This document shows positions 48,428-64,000 of a stretch of 64,000 nt of DNA, one piece after another (the stretch's first letter is position 1; every line of letters begins with the position of its first letter). A model generated the notes under the pieces. That model was not told the origin of the DNA. It made no database searches and was given only the letters and a program-made list of their open reading frames with translations. The translations under genes were made by a program, and so were the position numbers. This DNA is from Synanceia verrucosa (Eukaryota; Chordata; Actinopteri; Perciformes; Synanceiidae): assembly GCA_029721515.1 (NCBI GenBank), contig CM056558.1, positions 14,787,240-14,851,239 on the forward strand. The letters are read 5' to 3'.

Positions 48428-49248
48428 TAGGGCTGGGTATCATTCAAATTTTTTTTATATAAAATTTCGATACCTTTGTTTTCTATACTGCTTCCAGAAC
48501 GATACTTTTTTTTCCGATACCTCAATAAATTATTTTTGTGTAATTTATGCTTTAATCATGATCATTATTGTTATTAATAATAATAATAATAATAATCATT
48601 TTAATTTTATCATCAACTCAATAAGTTATTTTTGTGTAATTTAGCCTTTACCATGGTAGACATACTAGACAATGGTTTGATGATGATCAACAGGCACAGA
48701 GAGCTGCCATTTCTCTTTAGGACCCTGGGGAGTGAGAGTTTGCCTTATGATGTGTTCACTGGAAGTCAGAACTTGGAGCTCAGATCATCTTAACCCCAAG
48801 TTTAGTGCTCCCATTGCTTCCAGCCTTACAGACATACAACAAATCATGTAGCTACTGTTTACGTCAGTAGCAGGTCGGTGAGATTAATCTGACTTCTGAA
48901 ATTCCGACATTCCTTTACAAATGAACGCACCATGAGTCAGAAACACAAATGTAGGGCTCCTGGTGCTGCTGCATTGACATTAACACTGCACTGTTTTATT
49001 TTTTATCTGTTTTATTTTTACTGCTGATGTCTGTCTCCTTGTGCTGGGAAAGTGGGTGGATGGATCTGTGTCTCTATGAATCTGAAGGGGACATGTCCCC
49101 CCCGTCCCTAGAGACATCTGAGAGCATGGTTTACAGACACTTGGGTATCGGAATTTGGCACCGAAAAATATTAATTTTTTGATATCCAATAGGATTGGAG
49201 CTTTTCGGTCGGTGCTACAAAAGTATTGGCATTTGGTACCCAGCCCTA
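48428..49248 (+). mobile_element. MITE family M3 with TAGGGCTGGGTA ends
   Basis: The left end TAGGGCTGGGTATCA and right end TTTGGTACCCAGCCCTA are inverted, a pattern common to hAT-type non-autonomous elements in fish. It contains a (TAA)n run at about 48577-48596. No transposase frame. An exact 8-bp target duplication was not confirmed. Confidence 0.65.
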
Positions 49249-49796
49249 CCTGCAACACAACAGTTTTATTCTGTTTACAACACCTATAATTTCCCCGCAC
49301 GCACTCATGATGGTTTGTTGCTGTACAGGTGATACACACCTTGTCACAATTAACGCCAGCATCCTGGTGTCCAACGACAAGGCTTTTTCATACCTGTGCT
49401 TTTCTCTAGTCTTGTGGATGTTTCTCTTAGTCCTATGTTGAGATGAAAAATACTTGGGATTTCTGCAAAAGATAGAGAAATAACACAAAAATGACTGATT
49501 AAAAGACCCTGTGTGATATTTGCATATGAGTGTCATATTTCCACAAATTGTCAGAAGGTGTTGGGCCACCACAATGCTCCCTGGGAAAAATCACTGATTG
49601 TGTGAAGCTCTGCCAGAAGGATAAAACACTGTTCTTCCACAACACATTCAGTCATTTGGTGTTTCAACGATGGTGGTGAATAGGTGTTTAATTGGGTCGA
49701 CAGGTCACTATTATATGGTTAATGTGCTGAAGTGCCTCCTTTTTGTGTCCACTGTGATACACTGATAGTAGATCTATGTCTCTCTTTGTCTCTCAG

Positions 49797-49861
49797 GGCT
49801 GAGAGGAGCAGGAAGGAGAGAGCCAACCTGAAGCTAAATGAATCGCTTCAGCAGCTGAGAG
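49797..49861 (+). CDS. Candidate alternative coding exon of kank3 (65 nt)
   Basis: The segment is flanked by a good acceptor (pyrimidine tract TCTCTCTTTGTCTCTCAG) and a donor (GAG|GTAAAC). Read in the frame set by the candidate first exon at 37210-37250, it encodes ERSRKERANLKLNESLQQLR, a charged helix-like segment. It ends in phase 1, exactly what the KN-motif exon at 52015 requires, so skipping the 51425 exon keeps the frame. Splicing it to the 51375-51461 exon instead would hit TAA within four codons, so it would then be only 5' UTR with a short upstream frame. Not recognised in mammalian KANK3. Confidence 0.4.
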
Positions 49862-51374
49862 GTAAACTAAAATTTTACAATCTGTCACATTTAAAGGTAT
49901 ATTTAGCTATTTTCAGTTGCTTTTGGTAAACAAACCTCATTCAAAGTTGGTTCCTCCTCAACTAAAGAGCGAGCAATTGAGAGAATGAAGAGAGAGTAGT
50001 GAGAACAAAGCAGCAAATTAGAGAAATAAGATGTTACTTTTTTTTTGTTTCACAATTTATATTCTGAAGCACAAATAAACACACAACCAACTCTATACAA
50101 CCCTATGGGAAGGTGGCTAATGAGACGTTCTGAATGAATGCAGGCTTCCTGTCTGCTGGTTATCGTTCACAGAGAGTAGCAGAGGATTACTGGACCATAT
50201 GCACATAACAAAACCCTTTCTCATCTCATGTGACTTTGCAGATTGCCTGAAACATCCCAGACAAAACCATACCCTGCGAGTGTATCATAAGAGATCTTTG
50301 AGAGGGATTATTTTTGTACTATATTTATGTACTATCTATACATTTTTAAAAAAAAAAAAATCCTTGCATACGTTTTTTAAGTAATGGTAAGTAACATTTT
50401 CTTCTTCTTTCTGTACTTGATGTACAGTTATCTGAAAGTGTCCACTTTAATGCACTTAATGTTTTCCACTTGCTTTTGAGAACTCTTTCTGCTCTTTTGT
50501 TTGCATTGTTTGGAGCGAACAGAGGAAGAGCATTTATATGGTGAAAAGACAAAAAAACGTAAACTTTAGTTTAATTCTACTGAGACATTTTGAACAGATC
50601 ATGTACATGTCTAAAATGTGATTAATAAGCATTGCAAGCAATGCAGTCAGTCCACTTAAGAGTTTCTTTGCCTTCTGTGTTTGAATAAATAGACATTATG
50701 CTTTACGATAGGGTTCCCAGTGCAGCAGGATGTCATTTTTCAGTGGTCTAGTGGTGAGAATAATCCTGTGGTTAATGGAGCAGCTGTCTTGTGGTTTTTA
50801 GACTATCTTCAACTTTGTTGTTGACATTGTTCCCTCGACTGCCTACTTCACTATGTGCCAGATGTTTATTTCTGTACATACACACATTTGAACCTACATT
50901 TGAAGTTCAGGCATGTATCATGAACTCTTAGTCACATCTGAGAGCCTCTGACAGCTCAAGTTGAAGTTGAAACCACTGAGATACGGATGATGTCAAGCTT
51001 AATATACTTCAACACCTCAGAAGGGGAAAAGCAAACAGTCCGTTGAACAAAACCGCTTTATCTTTGAAAGAAAGGAATTCACCTTCTTTTCAGTTCAGTC
51101 ATGTGTTAATGAGGCAAAGGAAACATACACTTCTTCAGATGTTTTTGCACTTTGTAGTACATTTAGAACGCCAGCAAAGAAGCAGCTATGTCTGCCATTA
51201 AAATGAGAGCAGGGAGTCACTTATTTGTTGTGTCTCCTATTATATCCATGAAAGCACTTAGAAAATGTGATTTTGATCCTTGGTGCAGTGTTTTTAGAAA
51301 TGACACCCTTATCCTCCCTCTTGGTCTTAAGTGCATTCATGACAAATGCCTTCATGTCACTGTGTTTTCTTTAG
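49862..51374. other. kank3 intron upstream of the ATG exon
   Basis: AT-rich, without recognised repeat or open frame of interest, apart from an A-run at 50347-50361. Confidence 0.4.
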
Positions 51375-51424
51375 CCAGGTGTTAATTTGAAGCTGTGTGT
51401 GCTGAAAGGTCTCAATCCTGAAAA
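51375..51424 (+). other. kank3 5' UTR segment before the ATG
   Basis: TTTTCTTTAG ending at 51374 is a plausible acceptor, so the ATG exon could be internal, with about 50 nt of 5' UTR, rather than the first exon. A TAA shortly after the acceptor closes any frame arriving from upstream, so translation would restart at 51425. Confidence 0.4.
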
Positions 51425-61563
<10,139 letters not shown>

Positions 61564-63198
61564 AAACATCATGGCCATCCTTGCAGACAGACAGCTCAGC
61601 AACTGGATCTGAGCTGTGAAAAGCTCCACTGGAATTTACCTAAATATATATGTATTTATATATTGCCATATGCCCTGCATTTATGAGTATTGTTAATATG
61701 AGAATATTATTTTTCCATAAAAGTTGTGAACGGTTATATAATATACTGACTAATATGAGCTCCTAGCATGTCTAAAGGAGGTCTCCAATACTTGCTTGTC
61801 TTCTGTGACAGGAGATGAGACCTTTACATTTATTATTTGCACTCTGCTAATATTTTTACTGTTAAAGAGTAACACACACAGGTGGGATATGAGGCAGGTA
61901 AAATACTGACATCACACTATGTGTCAAGATACAACTTCAAGTAATGTGTTGATGCTGCATGTTCGGTGTGTACGTTAGATATCACATGACAACATCACAC
62001 ATCGACACAGCCAGTGAGTGTTGCTCTCTACTCTTCTCTTTCTGTCTTGCCTTTGTTAAGCGATCTGAGACTCTTTTCACCTTCATAGTCTGCACTAACT
62101 TTCTGTGGGAATATTCCATGTCTGAAATAAACATATTTACATATAACTATTTGTTTCCACAATCAGGTATTTGCTGTAGAGTTACCGTCACACATGTTAA
62201 TGCAGATAAATCACGTTTATGTGCTAATTTCGCCTTATGCACTGGATAAGTGGTTGGTTGCGTTTTTTTATATTTTACTGTTACTTAGCCAGCCTGTGGA
62301 GCATTGGCAATCCAAACTCAGTGTTGTGCAAACTAATTTTGAATTAATCATAACAGTACATGTGATCAGTTCACAAACAGAACTATATTAATCCACACTG
62401 AGAATAAGAGAAAAACTCCACCTATAAACTATAAAACATGCAGGCAGCTCGCTATCTCATACGGACACGCAGATGAGGAATTTGCGGATAAATTATGATA
62501 AATGATAGTCATGATTATTCACACTTGTTATTCCTCATAACTTTACTTATTTTTCTTGTTGTTATTGTTCTCCTGGCAGATTTCGGTGCGTCACTTGTGC
62601 CACAGCTTTGAACATAAAACATATTCAAAGTGTTTCTTGTCATATGTAAAGTAAGAATGCATTTCCCTGAAGAATGAAATTCATTCTTTCCTGTCACCAA
62701 TTAAAGCTAAATAATATCAATCTGAAGTATAAAAATTATATATATTAAGCCTCTTAAGCTGAGCGCGCCCTGGGAAAGGGGAGCCCTTAGAGCGTTCTTT
62801 AGAAGCTCTTAACGCTAAGAACCTCTTGACTGAATCTGGGAAACGTGGCCAAAGTCATTTAATAATACAGAAGACAATCACATTCTGAAGATTGCAAACC
62901 AGTTAGTTTTTTGGCAGACTGATATAAAACAAACTGATCAACAAAAGGGTGACTGTCACACAAAGTTGTTGCATGTTGTGTGACTGTTACATGTTCAAAA
63001 GAAAACGTTTGACAGTCCACTGGTAGTCCACTAGGAGAGCCCCTACACAACAAGCCACAACATTCACATTTGAGTTTAATATGAATCAGACATATAAGTA
63101 AATCTGCATTAACTTGGCTAACCATGGGACCAACCTTATCGAGTAGTTGGTTGCTACTGTGATGTAAACTATTTAATGGCGTGGAACCTTAGTAGAGG
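61564..63198. other. kank3 3' UTR and downstream flank
   Basis: AT-rich; the 3' UTR probably ends near 62150. At about 62750-62850 a GC-richer stretch with GAGCGTTCTTTAGAAGCTCT and TTAACGCTAAGAACC may be a MITE core. No gene was recognised. Confidence 0.4.
62126..62131 (+). other. Candidate poly(A) signal of kank3
   Basis: AATAAA about 560 bases after the kank3 stop codon; no earlier AATAAA was noticed in the 3' flank. The intervening 61564-62125 is AT-rich and fits a 3' UTR. Confidence 0.45.
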
Positions 63199-63209
63199 GA
63201 GGAGACGTC

Positions 63210-63528
63210 CATCCTTCCATTTTCTACCGCTTATCCTCACATAGGGTTGCGGGAGTCTATCCCAGCTGTCTTAGGGTGAGAGGCAGGGTACACCCTGGAC
63301 AAGTCTCCAGTTCATCACAGGACACAGAGACAGACAACCACACACTCACATTCACAGATACGGTCAATTTAAATTAGCCAATTAACCTAATCCCCATACA
63401 TGTTTTTGGATGGTGGGGGGAAGCCGGAGTACCCACTGACAAACTCCAAACTCCCAGGCCGGGAATCAATCCTGGGACCTTCTTGCTGCAAGGCAGCAGT
63501 GCTAACCACTACACCACCATGCCGCCCT
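63210..63528 (-). mobile_element. SINE S1
   Basis: The direct repeat GAGGAGACGTC flanks it at 63199-63209 and 63529-63539. The tRNA-like head (GGTGGTGTAGTGGTTAGCAC on the minus strand) and tail are present. A short deletion near the middle removes part of the usual body. Confidence 0.9.
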
Positions 63529-63539
63529 GAGGAGACGTC

Positions 63540-64000
63540 ATTAGTGTTTAAATAGGCTACAACATAACATAACTAAGAATGATAGTGTTTTTTAGAACTT
63601 GTGTGGGGCTCAGAGAGCAGCATATCAAAACTTTCTCTCTGGTCTCTAGTTTTATATTATTGAGGAATCAAGACGGAAACCAAAACAAACCCAGATGTCT
63701 GATCCCATTTAATAACAGATGATAATTATGAAAAAAATCATACTAAAGTCTTACAATAATGATATCTGCCAAGGCGACCTACAAAAGGAAAATTGAGAAG
63801 CACTTAACTAACAATAAAGGAAGATGTGGCACGGAATACAGCGCATCACCAACTATGAAGACAAGAACCAGGGGCCTCATGTATCAGTACTTGGGTGGAG
63901 TTCATACTGAGAGCTGGCGTACACTGTAATCCAGAAATCGGCGCACGCCATCAAAAATCTGATGTATTTGTGCATCACAAATAATTTGCACACTGAGATG
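63540..64000. other. Window end with a MITE-like stretch
   Basis: From about 63870, GGGGCCTCATGTATCAGTAC and GGCGTACACTG / AATCGGCGCACGCC resemble the start of a common fish DNA-transposon MITE that continues beyond the window. The rest is featureless. Confidence 0.35.

Overview
The window is vertebrate nuclear DNA, almost certainly from a ray-finned (teleost) fish. It holds three spliced protein-coding genes with GT-AG introns and vertebrate-type proteins. They sit among typical fish repeats: Tc1/mariner elements, an L1-like LINE, a tRNA-derived SINE, a BEL/Pao relic, MITEs and long CA/TA microsatellites. No bacterial-type operon, CRISPR array or rRNA gene is seen. Gene names rest on remembered family sequences, because no search could be run.

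Layout. 1-1650: rearranged L1-like LINE. 2287-14294 (+): dpp9, 19 coding exons, 860 aa, with all catalytic residues present. 16890-19130 (+): decayed BEL/Pao gag-protease relic. 19578-22495 (-): angptl4, 7 coding exons, 453 aa. 22700-37100: gene-poor, repeat-rich spacer with three Tc1-like transposons, one carrying an intact DD34E transposase frame, plus foldback elements. 37100-51424: probable 5' region and long first intron(s) of kank3, with a candidate distal promoter/exon at 37.1-37.25 kb and a second candidate exon at 49.8 kb. 51425-61563 (+): kank3, 10 coding exons, 995 aa. 61564-64000: kank3 3' region, another SINE and a MITE-like end.

The genes are functionally separate: a cytosolic prolyl dipeptidase, a secreted lipoprotein-lipase inhibitor, and a talin-binding cortical scaffold. 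The head-to-head arrangement angptl4(-)/kank3(+) matches what I recall of human KANK3/ANGPTL4 on chromosome 19p13, so this is conserved synteny. dpp9 is also on human 19p13, but farther away.

The best leads are: a phase-compatible alternative N-terminus of kank3 built from two upstream exons; an apparently intact Tc1-like transposon; a three-layer nested insertion (SINE in Tc1 in LINE), the SINE and LINE layers with target-site duplications, inside dpp9 intron 1; a GC-AG intron in kank3; a ~340 bp near-perfect palindrome around a MITE; and a small piggyBac-like TTAA-flanked MITE family.
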